Of a DNA stretch of 64,000 nt, positions 1 to 9,310 are shown piece after piece; the first letter of the stretch is position 1, and each line of letters starts with the position of its first letter. This DNA is from Methylotenera sp. GTDB taxonomy: Bacteria; Pseudomonadota; Gammaproteobacteria; Burkholderiales; Methylophilaceae. Under the pieces are notes generated by a model. The model searched no databases. It was not told where the DNA came from and worked only from the letters and a program-made list of their open reading frames with translations. Made by a program: the position numbers and the translations under genes. The stretch is from positions 31,162-95,161 of the forward strand of contig PERG01000008.1 in the NCBI GenBank assembly GCA_002928535.1. The letters are read 5' to 3'.

Positions 1-137
1 GGGGTGATCGTGTGTTCGTGGAAGATCGTACGGTGGACGTCCACATCCGCCGCTTACGCAATGCTTTATCTGTTTCCGGGCATGAGGACTTAGTACAGAC
101 AGTACGTGGCGCAGGTTATCGTTTATCAGTGCAGTAA
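1..137 (+). CDS. phoB: PhoB response regulator, C-terminal end (partial)
   Basis: The 5' part lies outside the window. Read from base 3, the last 44 codons match the end of the winged-helix DNA-binding domain of an OmpR/PhoB-type regulator. The recognition-helix segment [12 protein letters not shown] is followed by the wing motif TVRGAGYRL just before the TAA stop. In PhoB this domain binds Pho boxes to switch on phosphate-starvation genes. The histidine kinase gene phoR follows about 100 bases downstream on the same strand, which supports PhoB over other OmpR-family members. The paralogue cannot be proved from this fragment alone. Confidence 0.85.
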   Translation, partial: GDRVFVEDRTVDVHIRRLRNALSVSGHEDLVQTVRGAGYRLSVQ

Positions 138-239
138 TCACTCACCCAGATCGAATTAATGCATTCCAAAAACCTTGCGCCGATTAATATCTCGCAAAAA
201 GCTGGATATAATGGCTCACTTTCATTTTAGGCTGTAAAC

Positions 240-1541
240 GTGCAAGATATTCGCTGGAATGCCTTTTGGCTTTGCTTCATCCTTCTTATCATAAGTCTGA
301 TCACATGGGCCAGTAGTGATGCCATTACTGCCTTGCTGGTATTCACTTCAGGCTTGCTGGTTTACTTACTGAATCATATCTATTGGATCTATAAGCTTAA
401 TCTTTGGTTAAAAAAACCCATCCTTAACCAAGTGCCCCATGGCCGGGGAATCTGGGAAGATATCTTTGCATCCCTATACCAGCTTCACCGTCAACATTCC
501 CGCAATCAAACACAATTAAGTTCTGCACTGGGACGTTTTCGCCACGCCGCCAGCGCACTGCCAGATGGCGTAGTTGTGCTGAATAGTGTCAATGAAATTG
601 AATGGTGTAACCGGCCTGCTGAAACCAAGCTAGGCCTAAACCTGAAAAAAGACGAGAATCAACCCATCAGTTACTTGATTCGCCAGAGTGATTTCATCAA
701 TTATTTACAAGCGCAGGATTATTCAGAACCTATTAAGCTGTATTCAGCGGCTCACCCAGATATGACCTTGGAAATTCAGTTAATACCGTTTGGAACCAAA
801 CAAAAACTTTTAATTTGTCGTGATGTGACGCAAAAAGAAAAAATTGATGCGATGCGCCGGGATTTTATTGCCAACGTATCGCACGAATTACGCACGCCGT
901 TAACTGTTGTCGGTGGTTTTGTGGAAACCCTGCTGGATATGGACGGGGCCATTCCCGAAAGCACCCGCACCTATTTTAATATGATGCAAGATCAGACGAA
1001 CCGTATGCGGCGCTTGATCGAAGATTTGCTGACTTTGTCACATATTGAAAGTAATGCACAGCCACCTGAAGACAGTGTGATTAACATGGGCAGGATGACC
1101 GCTATGCTGTTGAATGATGGCAACGCATTGAGCAAGGGTAAGCACACCCTTACACTAGAAGCTGCTCCGGACTTAGATTTGATCGGTTCTCCCGAAGAGC
1201 TGCAAAGCGCGCTGAGCAACCTCGTTAGCAATGCCATTCGCTACACACCACAAGATGGCACGATTCACATTAGCTGGAAACTACAAGCAGATGGTAGCGG
1301 GCAATTTAGCGTATCGGATAATGGTATCGGAATTGAGCAAATCCATATTGACCGCTTAACTGAACGCTTCTATCGGGTAGATCGTGGACGTAGCCGGGAA
1401 ACCGGGGGTACTGGCTTGGGGCTTTCTATCGTGAAGCACATACTTACACGGCACCAGGCTAAACTAGTCATTACTAGCGAATTAGGTGTTGGCAGCATTT
1501 TTAGCGTAATATTTCCTAAAGTGCGCATCGTGCAAAACTAG
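240..1541 (+). CDS. phoR: Phosphate regulon sensor histidine kinase PhoR
   Basis: Inner-membrane sensor kinase that phosphorylates and dephosphorylates PhoB in response to phosphate supply. Two hydrophobic segments at residues ~8-25 and ~28-48 are joined by a very short loop, as in PhoR, which has almost no periplasmic sensor. A PAS-like region follows at ~100-195. The HisKA H-box is FIANVSHELRTPL with the phospho-acceptor His at ~216. The HATPase domain shows an N-box near 325-338 (ALSNLVSNAIRYTP), the G1 box DNGIGI and the G2 box GGTGLGLSI. The length of 433 residues is normal for PhoR. The start is GTG with only a weak ribosome-binding site. It lies just downstream of phoB, probably in one operon. 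Confidence 0.93.
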   Translation: MQDIRWNAFWLCFILLIISLITWASSDAITALLVFTSGLLVYLLNHIYWIYKLNLWLKKPILNQVPHGRGIWEDIFASLYQLHRQHSRNQTQLSSALGRFRHAASALPDGVVVLNSVNEIEWCNRPAETKLGLNLKKDENQPISYLIRQSDFINYLQAQDYSEPIKLYSAAHPDMTLEIQLIPFGTKQKLLICRDVTQKEKIDAMRRDFIANVSHELRTPLTVVGGFVETLLDMDGAIPESTRTYFNMMQDQTNRMRRLIEDLLTLSHIESNAQPPEDSVINMGRMTAMLLNDGNALSKGKHTLTLEAAPDLDLIGSPEELQSALSNLVSNAIRYTPQDGTIHISWKLQADGSGQFSVSDNGIGIEQIHIDRLTERFYRVDRGRSRETGGTGLGLSIVKHILTRHQAKLVITSELGVGSIFSVIFPKVRIVQN

Positions 1542-1550
1542 GATAAATGA

Positions 1551-2294
1551 GTGGTTAAATTCCGTAACGTCATTACAAGCTTATCTTTGCTGGCGATGTT
1601 AGCGGCATGCACCACTACCACTAGCACCAAGGTAGGCTCGGTACCCATCAAACCTATTCCTGAGCAGCAAGATCGTACAACCATAAACCAGTTGGGCAAA
1701 AGCGACTTTGATCGCATGGCTGATGTGGAAATGCGGGAAAATACCGATAGTTTGCGATTATTAATGCGCAAGCTTTATAAACGGAATCCTCAAGAATTAC
1801 ACAAAAGCACTTCCGACCCTGCGGAAAAAATGGTGGATTGGGTATTTGACGGCGCAGCACAACACCACTTTCAATTTGAAGCCATCAACAACCTGCAAGA
1901 CACCGATGCCATTTTTCTGGCTTTTCGCAGTGATTATCAAGGCGACCGCGTGCTGCCATTTATTGTGGGTATACACACCATGCTCCTTAAAGCACACGGT
2001 AATAAAATCGACTTTTACCTGACGGATAACCTGGATCCACAACGCATTTATAACGTTGCCAGAAACGTAGAAATTGCTGCGTGGAAACTTTCCAATGCAC
2101 GTGCCCCGAATGGGGCTTTATACTTATTAACCAATGAAGTAAATGATAAAGATAGGAATCTTTCGTTCGAAAGAGAATTTGGCAAGATTATCGGTAGAAC
2201 GGATCTATATGCCATTGCTTTAGCTGAGAAATCTCAACGGTTTATTTCCCGGGTAATGCAGAACCTGGCTACTGCTTTTTTCCTACCGTTCTAA
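1551..2294 (+). CDS. Putative lipoprotein of unknown function
   Basis: A 247-residue exported protein. The N-terminus has a positively charged start, a hydrophobic stretch and a lipobox (LAMLAAC, lipidated Cys at residue 20) followed by a Thr-rich linker, so it should be a lipoprotein. The GTG start at 1551 is preceded by AGGA overlapping the phoR stop, which implies translational coupling with phoR. The only ATG close by, at 1547, hits a stop after three codons. The mature part is soluble with no motif I recognise and ends in a hydrophobic tail (NLATAFFLPF). Its position after phoBR may be only operonic; no phosphate-related function can be claimed. Confidence 0.75.
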   Translation: MVKFRNVITSLSLLAMLAACTTTTSTKVGSVPIKPIPEQQDRTTINQLGKSDFDRMADVEMRENTDSLRLLMRKLYKRNPQELHKSTSDPAEKMVDWVFDGAAQHHFQFEAINNLQDTDAIFLAFRSDYQGDRVLPFIVGIHTMLLKAHGNKIDFYLTDNLDPQRIYNVARNVEIAAWKLSNARAPNGALYLLTNEVNDKDRNLSFEREFGKIIGRTDLYAIALAEKSQRFISRVMQNLATAFFLPF

Positions 2295-2334
2295 TTGTAA
2301 TCATCTTAAGTTAACTCATTTCCCAAAGCAGTAA

Positions 2335-2362
2335 AGGCAGCAAGCCTTACGGTTCACTGCCT
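2335..2362 (+). terminator. Possible weak terminator hairpin
   Basis: The arms AGGCAG and CTGCCT enclose a second short GC stem (GCC/GGT with loop TTAC), followed by ATTTT. It lies between convergent genes, downstream of the phoR-lipoprotein pair. Internal mismatches make it a weak candidate. Confidence 0.4.
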
Positions 2363-2382
2363 ATTTTCGCCAATGCCACATA

Positions 2383-2799
2383 TTAGTCCACATGCGCATT
2401 GGCAGCCGTTAGCACATTCCTGTTTCTTACTGACTCGGACGCGACGACACGGCTTAGCTCTTTACCGGATTTACTAAAGAAAATCACTGCAGGCAAAGAG
2501 GCTTTGGGTAAGGTGAGCGTTTCCATATAACCGCCTATTTTTGCTTTATCAGCCACCATTAATAATGGCGCAAATCCTTCGTTCTGTTTGATTTGCGCAA
2601 GTAACAAATAAGCTGCCTCTGCCGCAATAGGACCACGCTCGGATAGCACCAGAATTACACCTTTTTCACTTTGTGCGGCTTTACTCACAACACTGGTGTG
2701 AATATCGAAAGTAGGACTTGTTTTGGCAAGTACAGTTAATGCACTGATTGCTAACAAAGTGCTTACTACCATTGACGTTCGTTTAGATAAGTTCTTCAT
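2383..2799 (-). CDS. Exported protein with thioredoxin-like C-terminal stretch, function unknown
   Basis: A 138-residue protein with a clear Sec signal peptide (KRTSMVVSTLLAISALTVLA; likely cleavage near residue 25). The start is supported by a strong AAGGAGA ribosome-binding site. The middle and C-terminal parts (ILVLSERGPIAAEAAYLLL and LPAVIFFSKSGKELSRVV) look like the beta strands of a thioredoxin-like fold, with a proline in the position of the conserved cis-Pro (SLPAVIFF). There is no CxxC pair, so it is not an active thiol oxidoreductase. The gene stands alone between a lipoprotein gene and a ~300-base spacer (2800-3099). In that spacer I see only the terminator of the next minus-strand gene and no further gene. 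Confidence 0.65.
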   Translation of the reverse strand: MKNLSKRTSMVVSTLLAISALTVLAKTSPTFDIHTSVVSKAAQSEKGVILVLSERGPIAAEAAYLLLAQIKQNEGFAPLLMVADKAKIGGYMETLTLPKASLPAVIFFSKSGKELSRVVASESVRNRNVLTAANAHVD

Positions 2800-3056
2800 A
2801 CTGATCTCCTTAATTACAACATGGACTGCATCTGGATATCAGCATAAGCCGTGCCAGTGACAAATTGACGACGGCTGCATGAAGCTTGTATGACAACCAA
2901 ATGCTTATGAACCAATACAGTGCTTGATCTACAGGTAATAATAGAAAATAAATTTGAAGGCTTGATGACACTAGTGATGGTTAGATTTAGTGCATGAGGA
3001 GTAAATGCATGCACTAAAAACAATTTAAGACGGCGACACTGTTGGATGTGCAGCAA

Positions 3057-3082
3057 TAAAAAAAGGAGCCTAAGCTCCTTTA
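3057..3082 (-). terminator. Rho-independent terminator after small lipoprotein gene
   Basis: An 8-bp perfect stem AAAGGAGC/GCTCCTTT with loop CTAA (or its complement), followed on the minus strand by a run of seven T. It sits immediately downstream of the minus-strand gene ending at 3100. Confidence 0.8.
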
Positions 3083-3099
3083 GTTAATAACCGATTAAA

Positions 3100-3360
3100 T
3101 TACCTTGCGGCTTCTTTAGCATCTTCAACTGCTTGGTCTGCTGCTTCCACCGCTTCGTCAGCAGCTTCCTTAGTCGCATCAACGGCTCGCTCAGCGGCTT
3201 CTTCAGTGGCTTCCGCAGCTTCTTTTGCCGCATCTACCGTATCATCTTTCATCTTTTGAATGGACTCTGTGGTTTCAAAAGTAGTTTCATCTTTCTTTTC
3301 ACAGGCACTGAATAGCAAAACCGCTAAGCTCAGTAACAATGCTGTTGATAACTTAGTCAT
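3100..3360 (-). CDS. Small Ala/Glu-rich helical lipoprotein
   Basis: An 86-residue lipoprotein: basic N-terminus, hydrophobic core and lipobox LLFSAC with Cys at residue 20. I chose the ATG at 3360 because AGGAG lies just upstream. An in-frame ATG at 3384 would add eight residues before the signal peptide without a comparable site. The mature protein is almost entirely a low-complexity amphipathic helix of repeated AAxEAxxxA units (for example DAAKEAAEATEEAAERAVDA), resembling YtxH/LEA-like or Lpp-like coiled-coil proteins. Such proteins often sit in the envelope as structural or stress proteins. The specific role is unknown. The OmpA-type lipoprotein gene lies directly upstream on the same strand. 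Confidence 0.75.
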   Translation of the reverse strand: MTKLSTALLLSLAVLLFSACEKKDETTFETTESIQKMKDDTVDAAKEAAEATEEAAERAVDATKEAADEAVEAADQAVEDAKEAAR

Positions 3361-3406
3361 GAGATCTCCTTTGAATCCAATCATGATTAAAATGATGTAT
3401 CAATGA

Positions 3407-4072
3407 TTACTGCGGTGTGGTTGCAGGTGCAGGTTCCGCGACAAATATTTCTACACGGCGATTTTTTGCCTTGTTAGCTGCTGTATCATTTGGTACTAAC
3501 GGCTCACGTGCGCCTCTACCCTCAATAGCAACGCGGCTAGAGGCGACGCCTTTGGTCGTAATATAGTTACGCACGCTTGCGGCTCGGTCCAATGATAATG
3601 GATTATTTACCGCGTCGCTACCTGTGCTGTCTGTGTGCCCGATGATGGTTACATTGCTACGTGGGTTATTAACTAAACCCGCAGCAAAGGTATCCAGCAC
3701 TGTTCTGAAATTAGATTTAATATCTGCGCGGCCAACATCAAATGAAATGTCACTCGGAATATCCAGCTTCAAGCGGTTATCAGCTGTTTGCGTAACACCT
3801 ACACCAGTACCGGCTGTGGCTTCTTCCATTTGTCTTTTTTGCTCTTCTTGGCGTTTGGTCCATACATTACCTGCAACTGCGCCTACACCTGCACCTACAG
3901 CTGCACCAATTGCCGCGCCTTTGCCTTTACCTGCAATCGCACCTACTACAGCACCAGCACCTGCACCAATGGCAGCACCTTTAGCCGTACCTTTTTGCGT
4001 TTCAGACATATTGGCGCAGCCCCCTAATGTAAATGCCGCCAGAATTGTCGTTATCAGAATTTTTTTATGCAT
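3407..4072 (-). CDS. OmpA-family lipoprotein with glycine zipper
   Basis: Likely an outer-membrane lipoprotein that binds peptidoglycan. The ATG at 4072 follows AAAGG at good spacing; a GTG three codons earlier (4081) overlaps that site and is less likely. The signal peptide ends in the lipobox LGGC (Cys 19). Residues ~30-70 are a Gly/Ala-rich glycine-zipper segment (GAAIGAGAGAVVGAIAGKGK) able to insert in or span a membrane. The C-terminal ~110 residues are an OmpA/Pal domain: DISFDVGRADIKSNF, the TD..G peptidoglycan-binding motif in IIGHTDSTGSDAVNN, LSLDRAASVRNYI, and the Arg-containing NRRVEI. It belongs to the YiaD-like group rather than true Pal, which lacks the zipper and sits with tol genes. 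It may share transcription with the small lipoprotein gene downstream. Confidence 0.88.
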   Translation of the reverse strand: MHKKILITTILAAFTLGGCANMSETQKGTAKGAAIGAGAGAVVGAIAGKGKGAAIGAAVGAGVGAVAGNVWTKRQEEQKRQMEEATAGTGVGVTQTADNRLKLDIPSDISFDVGRADIKSNFRTVLDTFAAGLVNNPRSNVTIIGHTDSTGSDAVNNPLSLDRAASVRNYITTKGVASSRVAIEGRGAREPLVPNDTAANKAKNRRVEIFVAEPAPATTPQ

Positions 4073-4204
4073 ATGATTCACCTTTGATTTATCTTTATTT
4101 TTACTAGAACTTACTTAATTGAAATGTGACACTGAAAATATGACTGCGTGCGCTTTATAAAGTTTGATTTAAAAGGCATGCTTTGGAAAGGGTTGAAAAA
4201 CAGG

Positions 4205-4237
4205 AAAAAATAGGCCACTTTAAAATGGCCTATTTTT
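4205..4237 (-). terminator. Rho-independent terminator after FAD/Fe-S oxidoreductase
   Basis: An 11-bp stem (AAAATAGGCCA / TGGCCTATTTT) followed on the minus strand by a T run. It lies directly downstream of the stop at 4252 and upstream of the OmpA-lipoprotein gene. Confidence 0.85.
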
Positions 4238-4251
4238 AATACAAGAATAAT

Positions 4252-7200
4252 TTAGAGTAATACCTTTTCGATACCACCCTTATTAACACGGTCTACATAT
4301 TCCGGCATCCAGTTCTCACCTAGAATATGCTTAGCCATTTCCACTACGATGTAGTCGGCCTCAATGCCGGTATCTTCTCCATAGCGCGCCAGACCTTGCA
4401 GGCAGCTAGGGCATGAGGTCAGTATTTTGACATTTTCCTCAGGATTACCGACGGTCAAGCCCATTTTGTTCATGCCTTTTTCCAACTCTTCCTGCTTACG
4501 CATTTTGACTTGGGTAGCAATATCCGGGCGAGCTGCCGCAAAGGTACCGCTTTCACCGCAGCAACGGTCATTCAATAGCACTTCGGTGCCCATCAATGCA
4601 TTGGTAACTGCCATCGGTTTATAAGTTTTCATCGGGCTATGGCAAGGGTCATGGTACATATAACGTGTGCCGCTAACGCCTTGTAAGCGCACATCTTTCT
4701 CCATAAGATACTCATGGATGTCCAGCAAACGACAACCCGGGAATATCTTCTCAAACTCATATTTCTGTAGCTGATCCATACAAGTTCCACAGGACACGAT
4801 GACCGTTTTAATATCCAGGTAGTTAAGTGTATTCGCTACGCGATGGAATAGCACACGGTTATCCGCCGTGATTTCCTGGCCCTTATCATGGTTACCTGCT
4901 GAAGTTTGCGGATAACCGCAGCACAGATAACCTGGTGGCAATACGGTAATCGCACCAACCTCATACAGCATGGCTTGGGTAGCTAAACCAACATTAGAGA
5001 ACAAGCGCTCAGAGCCGCAACCCGGGAAATAGAATACCGCTTCAGACTCATCCGTCACTTTTTGCGGGTTACGAATCACCGGAATCATGCTGTCATCTTC
5101 CAAGCCCAGCAAAGCACGCGATGTCTTGGTCGGCATTTTCTTAGGCAATGGCCGGTTAATGAAGTGGACCACCTGTTCTTTAATTGGCGGTTTACCTACT
5201 GTTGCCGGGGGACGCGTTTTTTGCTTATTAAATAGACCGAATTTTTTTGCCAGGCTATGCGCTAAGTTTTGCGCTTTATAGCCAAACTGAATCATACCGG
5301 CACGCAGTACTTTAATGGTCGCTGGGTCTTTTACATTCAAGAACGCCATACCTAACGCGGTGCCAGGGTTAAATTGTTTCTTGCCCTGCTCTCGCAGGAA
5401 GTTACGCATCGCAATGGATACGTCACCGAAGTCAATGTCAACCGGACATGGATTCACGCACTTATGACACACCGTACAATGGTCAGCCACATCGTTGAAT
5501 TCATCAAAATGCTTGATGGAAATACCGCGGCGCGTTTGTTCTTCGTACAGGAATGCTTCAATGAGTAATGAGGTACCTAAAATCTTATTGCGCGGACTAT
5601 AAAGTAAATTCGCACGTGGTACATGGGTGGTACATACGGGTTTACATTTACCGCAGCGTAAGCAATCACTGATTGAATCAGCGATCTCACCGATGGCTGA
5701 CTGCTCCATGATGATAGACTCCTGCTCGAGCAAGCCAAAGCTTGGCGTGTAAGCATTTTCCAAACCGGAACCTGCTAGTAGCTTGCCCTTATTAAAGTGC
5801 CCGTTCGGGTCTACCTTATTTTTGTAAGCAGTAAAAGTATCAATGGTAGATTGATCCAGGAACTCCATTTTGGTGATGCCAATACCGTGTTCACCGGAGA
5901 TCACACCGTTAAGGCCTTTTGCCAGCGCCATCACGCGTGCTACAGCGGCATGCGCAGCACCCATCATCTCGTAATCGTCTGAGTTCACAGGAATATTGGT
6001 ATGCACATTACCGTCACCGGCGTGCATGTGCAAAGCGATAAATACGCGGCCTTTTAATACCGCTTTATGAATTTCATCAAATCGATTGAGGATTTTCTGG
6101 TATTCGCGTCCGGCAAAAATATCCGCCATCGGGCGTTTTACTTCCCGCTTCCATGAAATGCGTAAGTCATAGGATTGCACGGCACGGAATACATTCTCGT
6201 GTTCACTAAACTCATCACCGATTTCTCCCAGCGCTGATATCGGCGCATCCAGATGCTCAAGGATAAGACTCCAGCGTGCGCGCACTCTTTGCAGCAAATC
6301 TAAGGCAATGCCCTGCTTGCTTTTTACCATGGCGGGATCCGCACGCGTGTCATCGTCATCCTGCAAAGGCAAATCGCCTTGTACAAACGTTTCCAGTGCA
6401 TCTACCAATTTAAGCTTATTCAGGATAGACAGCTCAATATTAATGCGCTCAATCCCATCAGAGTAATCACCCAAACGTGGTAAAGGAATCACCACGTCTT
6501 CGTTAATTTTGAAGGCGTTAGTATGCTTGGCGATCGCCGCGGTACGCGCACGATCCAGCCAGAACTTTTTACGCGCTTCGGCGGAAACCGCCACGAAACC
6601 TTCACCGTTACGCGCGTTACATAAGCGTACGATATGAGAAGCTGCTTCGCCTACCGCATTTTCGTCATCAGAAGCAATGTCGGCAATCAATACCATTTTC
6701 GGGCGCTGTTGTCTCGCGGCTTTGGTCGCATAACCAACCGCTTTGATGTAGCGCTCATCCATGTGCTCTAAGCCAGCCATAATAACGACCGGGTCTTTTT
6801 TGGCAGTCCCATCCAGATAGTCTTTAATCTCAACAATCGCCGGCACAGCATGGGAGACATTGCCAAAGAATTCCAAGGCAATGGTACGCACATGCTTAGG
6901 CATGCGGTGCAAAATGAAAGTTGCTGATGTAATGAGGCCGTCACAGCCTTCTTTTTGGATACCAGGCAAACCAGACAGGAATTTATCCGTTACGTCTTTG
7001 CCCAAACCGACTTTACGGAAGCTAGGGCCGGCAATTTCGAGAATCTCTGGTTCCGCCAGCAAGGTTTTCATGTCTTCTGCATAGCGGCTAATTTTAAATC
7101 GCGCCATCGGGATATCATGAATCTTGCCAAGATTATGGTCCAGACGTTCTACCTCCAGCCATTCGGCATCTGGCGTCACCATGCGCCATGAAGCCAGATT

Positions 7201-8139
7201 ATCCAGAGCAGTACCCCACAATACGGCCTTTTTACCACCAGCGTTCATTGCGACATTGCCGCCAATACAAGAAGCATCAGCACTGGTTGGGTCGCATGCA
7301 AATTCCAACCCTGCATCAGAAGCGGCTTCCATGGCACGGCGAGTCACCACACCCGCGCCACATTCAATCGTCGCCACTTGCCTTGCTACGCCAGGCAACG
7401 TGCGGAATTGAACGCCAGAATGCTGGTCAAGTTTTTCGGTATTAATCACAGCAGACAGTGGCGTGAGCGGAATCGCGCCACCAGTATAACCTGTACCGCC
7501 ACCACGGGGGATGACAGTAAGTCCTAGCTCGATACAAGCGCGCACTAGCGCAGCAATCTCTTTTTCAGTATCCGGATTCAATACCACGAACGGATACTCA
7601 ACACGCCAGTCAGTTGCGTCGGTCACATGGGAAACACGTGCCAGACCGTCGAACTGTATATTATCTTTACGGGTAATTTTAATGAGTTTAGCAAGCGCCT
7701 TTTTCCGCAGGTTGGCCGTTTGCTTAAAATCATTTTCAAATTGGGTAACGGCTTTACGCGCAGCCACCACTAGTTTTAGCACTTTGGCATTTGCCAAGCT
7801 ATCGTTACCTGTACGCCGCTCATCAATGGCCGCAATACGATGATGCAAGGCATCAATCAGCGCTTTGCGGCGCTTAGGATTTTCTAACAAGTCATCCTGA
7901 AGGTAGGGGTTACGCGTTACTACCCATAGATCACCCAGCACTTCAAACAACATACGTGCAGAGCGACCAGTTTTACGCTCGCCGCGTAATTCGTTTAAAA
8001 TACTCCAGATCTCTTCGCCCAGGAATCGAATAACAATTTCCCGGTCTGAAAATGATGTGTAGTTGTAAGGGATTTCGCGCAAGCGCGTGGCAGATTTTGG
8101 TTCTGCGTGCAGGAGATTGCTAGGTAAGGGTGCGTTCAT
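4252..8139 (-). CDS. Giant FAD-linked oxidase / Fe-S / CCG-domain fusion (DUF3683 type)
   Basis: A 1295-residue cytoplasmic flavo-iron-sulfur oxidoreductase related to D-lactate/glycolate dehydrogenases. Modules in order: an N-terminal ~170-residue region typical of the betaproteobacterial DUF3683 family; an FAD-binding PCMH domain ([12 protein letters not shown] near 210-222); a FAD-oxidase C domain ending around [12 protein letters not shown]; two 4Fe-4S motifs ([11 protein letters not shown] near 825 and [12 protein letters not shown] near 885); a variable DUF3400-like linker; and two cysteine-rich CCG domains (YFPGCGS...LCCGYP near 1036-1075 and YHDPCHS...RCCGESG near 1160-1195), as in GlcF/HdrB. 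It combines in one chain what GlcD and GlcF supply as separate subunits. The physiological 2-hydroxyacid substrate cannot be read from sequence. It is monocistronic with a strong terminator and no clear ribosome-binding site at its ATG. Confidence 0.88.
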   Translation of the reverse strand: MNAPLPSNLLHAEPKSATRLREIPYNYTSFSDREIVIRFLGEEIWSILNELRGERKTGRSARMLFEVLGDLWVVTRNPYLQDDLLENPKRRKALIDALHHRIAAIDERRTGNDSLANAKVLKLVVAARKAVTQFENDFKQTANLRKKALAKLIKITRKDNIQFDGLARVSHVTDATDWRVEYPFVVLNPDTEKEIAALVRACIELGLTVIPRGGGTGYTGGAIPLTPLSAVINTEKLDQHSGVQFRTLPGVARQVATIECGAGVVTRRAMEAASDAGLEFACDPTSADASCIGGNVAMNAGGKKAVLWGTALDNLASWRMVTPDAEWLEVERLDHNLGKIHDIPMARFKISRYAEDMKTLLAEPEILEIAGPSFRKVGLGKDVTDKFLSGLPGIQKEGCDGLITSATFILHRMPKHVRTIALEFFGNVSHAVPAIVEIKDYLDGTAKKDPVVIMAGLEHMDERYIKAVGYATKAARQQRPKMVLIADIASDDENAVGEAASHIVRLCNARNGEGFVAVSAEARKKFWLDRARTAAIAKHTNAFKINEDVVIPLPRLGDYSDGIERINIELSILNKLKLVDALETFVQGDLPLQDDDDTRADPAMVKSKQGIALDLLQRVRARWSLILEHLDAPISALGEIGDEFSEHENVFRAVQSYDLRISWKREVKRPMADIFAGREYQKILNRFDEIHKAVLKGRVFIALHMHAGDGNVHTNIPVNSDDYEMMGAAHAAVARVMALAKGLNGVISGEHGIGITKMEFLDQSTIDTFTAYKNKVDPNGHFNKGKLLAGSGLENAYTPSFGLLEQESIIMEQSAIGEIADSISDCLRCGKCKPVCTTHVPRANLLYSPRNKILGTSLLIEAFLYEEQTRRGISIKHFDEFNDVADHCTVCHKCVNPCPVDIDFGDVSIAMRNFLREQGKKQFNPGTALGMAFLNVKDPATIKVLRAGMIQFGYKAQNLAHSLAKKFGLFNKQKTRPPATVGKPPIKEQVVHFINRPLPKKMPTKTSRALLGLEDDSMIPVIRNPQKVTDESEAVFYFPGCGSERLFSNVGLATQAMLYEVGAITVLPPGYLCCGYPQTSAGNHDKGQEITADNRVLFHRVANTLNYLDIKTVIVSCGTCMDQLQKYEFEKIFPGCRLLDIHEYLMEKDVRLQGVSGTRYMYHDPCHSPMKTYKPMAVTNALMGTEVLLNDRCCGESGTFAAARPDIATQVKMRKQEELEKGMNKMGLTVGNPEENVKILTSCPSCLQGLARYGEDTGIEADYIVVEMAKHILGENWMPEYVDRVNKGGIEKVLL

Positions 8140-8355
8140 TTATTTTTGAATAAATAGCTTTGCTATTAAAAAAGCATTATAACATGCCGGGAACCTGCAA
8201 TAAACGCCATAATCTATGTGGTTATTATCCAGTTAAGCCTAGCTAACCTAGGTTATGTATTAGGGTGTAAAACCAGTTAGCGATAGGTGTAATAGGCATA
8301 ATTTTAATATCCAAAGTTCCCGGTAATCTATAAAGATTGAGTACTGCTAATATTT

Positions 8356-8856
8356 ATGAAAATTTCGTTAAAAAAATTATTGTTACCGCTTGCCATCATT
8401 TTGCTACTGACATTTCTCGGCTTCCAGTTAAATCAAAAGCCGAGCGCACCTCAAGTCACATTCACCACGCTTGAAGGCAAAAAAATAGCCATGCAGGATT
8501 TGCAAGGTAAGGTAACGCTAGTTAACTTTTGGGCAACGGATTGCCCTGGATGTATCAAAGAAATGCCAGCGCTTATCCAAACATATCAGCAATATAAAAA
8601 TAAAGGTTTTGAAATTATTGCTGTAGCCATGCCTTATGATCCACCTGCGCAAGTATTAAATTACACCAAAATGAAAAACCTGCCCTTCCCGGTCATGCAT
8701 GACGGTTTATCAGAAATCACACGCGGATTTGGTGATGTCAGCCTCACGCCCACAGCGTTCATTTATGATAAAAATGGCAAGTTATTACGGCACACCATTG
8801 GCGAACTCGACTTCCCAGCGCTACATCAATTACTCAACAAAGAGTTAGCACTCTAA
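8356..8856 (+). CDS. TlpA/ResA-like membrane-anchored thioredoxin
   Basis: A 166-residue periplasmic thiol-disulfide protein. An N-terminal signal-anchor (residues ~7-23, LLLPLAIILLLTFLGF) is followed by a thioredoxin/AhpC-TSA fold. The segment VTLVNFWATDCPGCIKEMP carries the active-site C-P-G-C, and a cis-Pro segment appears at SLTPTAFIYD. Such proteins reduce apocytochrome c or other exported disulfides. The gene overlaps the next one by a single base (TAATG), so the two are translationally coupled. Its pairing with a HemJ/CopD-like membrane protein hints at a role in heme or cytochrome supply, which is only inference. Confidence 0.85.
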   Translation: MKISLKKLLLPLAIILLLTFLGFQLNQKPSAPQVTFTTLEGKKIAMQDLQGKVTLVNFWATDCPGCIKEMPALIQTYQQYKNKGFEIIAVAMPYDPPAQVLNYTKMKNLPFPVMHDGLSEITRGFGDVSLTPTAFIYDKNGKLLRHTIGELDFPALHQLLNKELAL

Positions 8857-9266
8857 TGCTTTGGATAAAAGCCTTACACATTATCTTTATCACCAGCTGG
8901 TTTGCGGGCCTGTTCTATTTGCCACGTTTATTTGTTAATCATGCCATGGTCACTGACGAAGCCACCCAACAACGTTTGGCCCTGATGGAATATAAACTTT
9001 TTCGCTTTATGGGGCCGCTCGCTTTATTGGCACTTATATTTGGCTTATGGCTATGGCTAGGTTATGGCATTACCGGCGGCTGGCTACATGCCAAGTTGGT
9101 GTTGGTAGGGGTATTAGTGGCTTATCACATGTACTGTGGCAAACTGATCAAAGATTTTGCACAGAGTAAAAATAGACACAGCCACGTTTGGTTCCGCTGG
9201 TTTAATGAAATTCCGGTATTGTTATTACTAATAATCGTCATTTTAGTGGTGGTAAAGCCATTTTAA
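8856..9266 (+). CDS. hemJ: HemJ/CopD-family four-helix membrane protein, probable protoporphyrinogen oxidase
   Basis: A 136-residue integral membrane protein with four predicted helices. It opens with LWIKALHIIFITSWFAGLFY and YLPRLFVNHA, the hallmark N-terminus of the HemJ family (UPF0093). There His-8 would be a heme ligand and the Arg in LPRLF is conserved. HemJ converts protoporphyrinogen IX to protoporphyrin IX in bacteria without HemG/HemY. The size fits the family (~140 residues). The ATG overlaps the stop of the preceding TlpA-like gene. The HemJ call is favoured over CopD, which is longer and copper-linked, but was not tested by alignment. Confidence 0.82.
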   Translation: MLWIKALHIIFITSWFAGLFYLPRLFVNHAMVTDEATQQRLALMEYKLFRFMGPLALLALIFGLWLWLGYGITGGWLHAKLVLVGVLVAYHMYCGKLIKDFAQSKNRHSHVWFRWFNEIPVLLLLIIVILVVVKPF

Positions 9267-9310
9267 TGGTAAAACCATGATTTATAAGCTTATATTTTCT
9301 AAATAAATTT

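Noticed and set aside
2814..3056. Minus-strand frame of 80 codons in the 2800-3099 spacer
   Set aside because: No ribosome-binding site, no domain resemblance and a composition unlike neighbouring genes.
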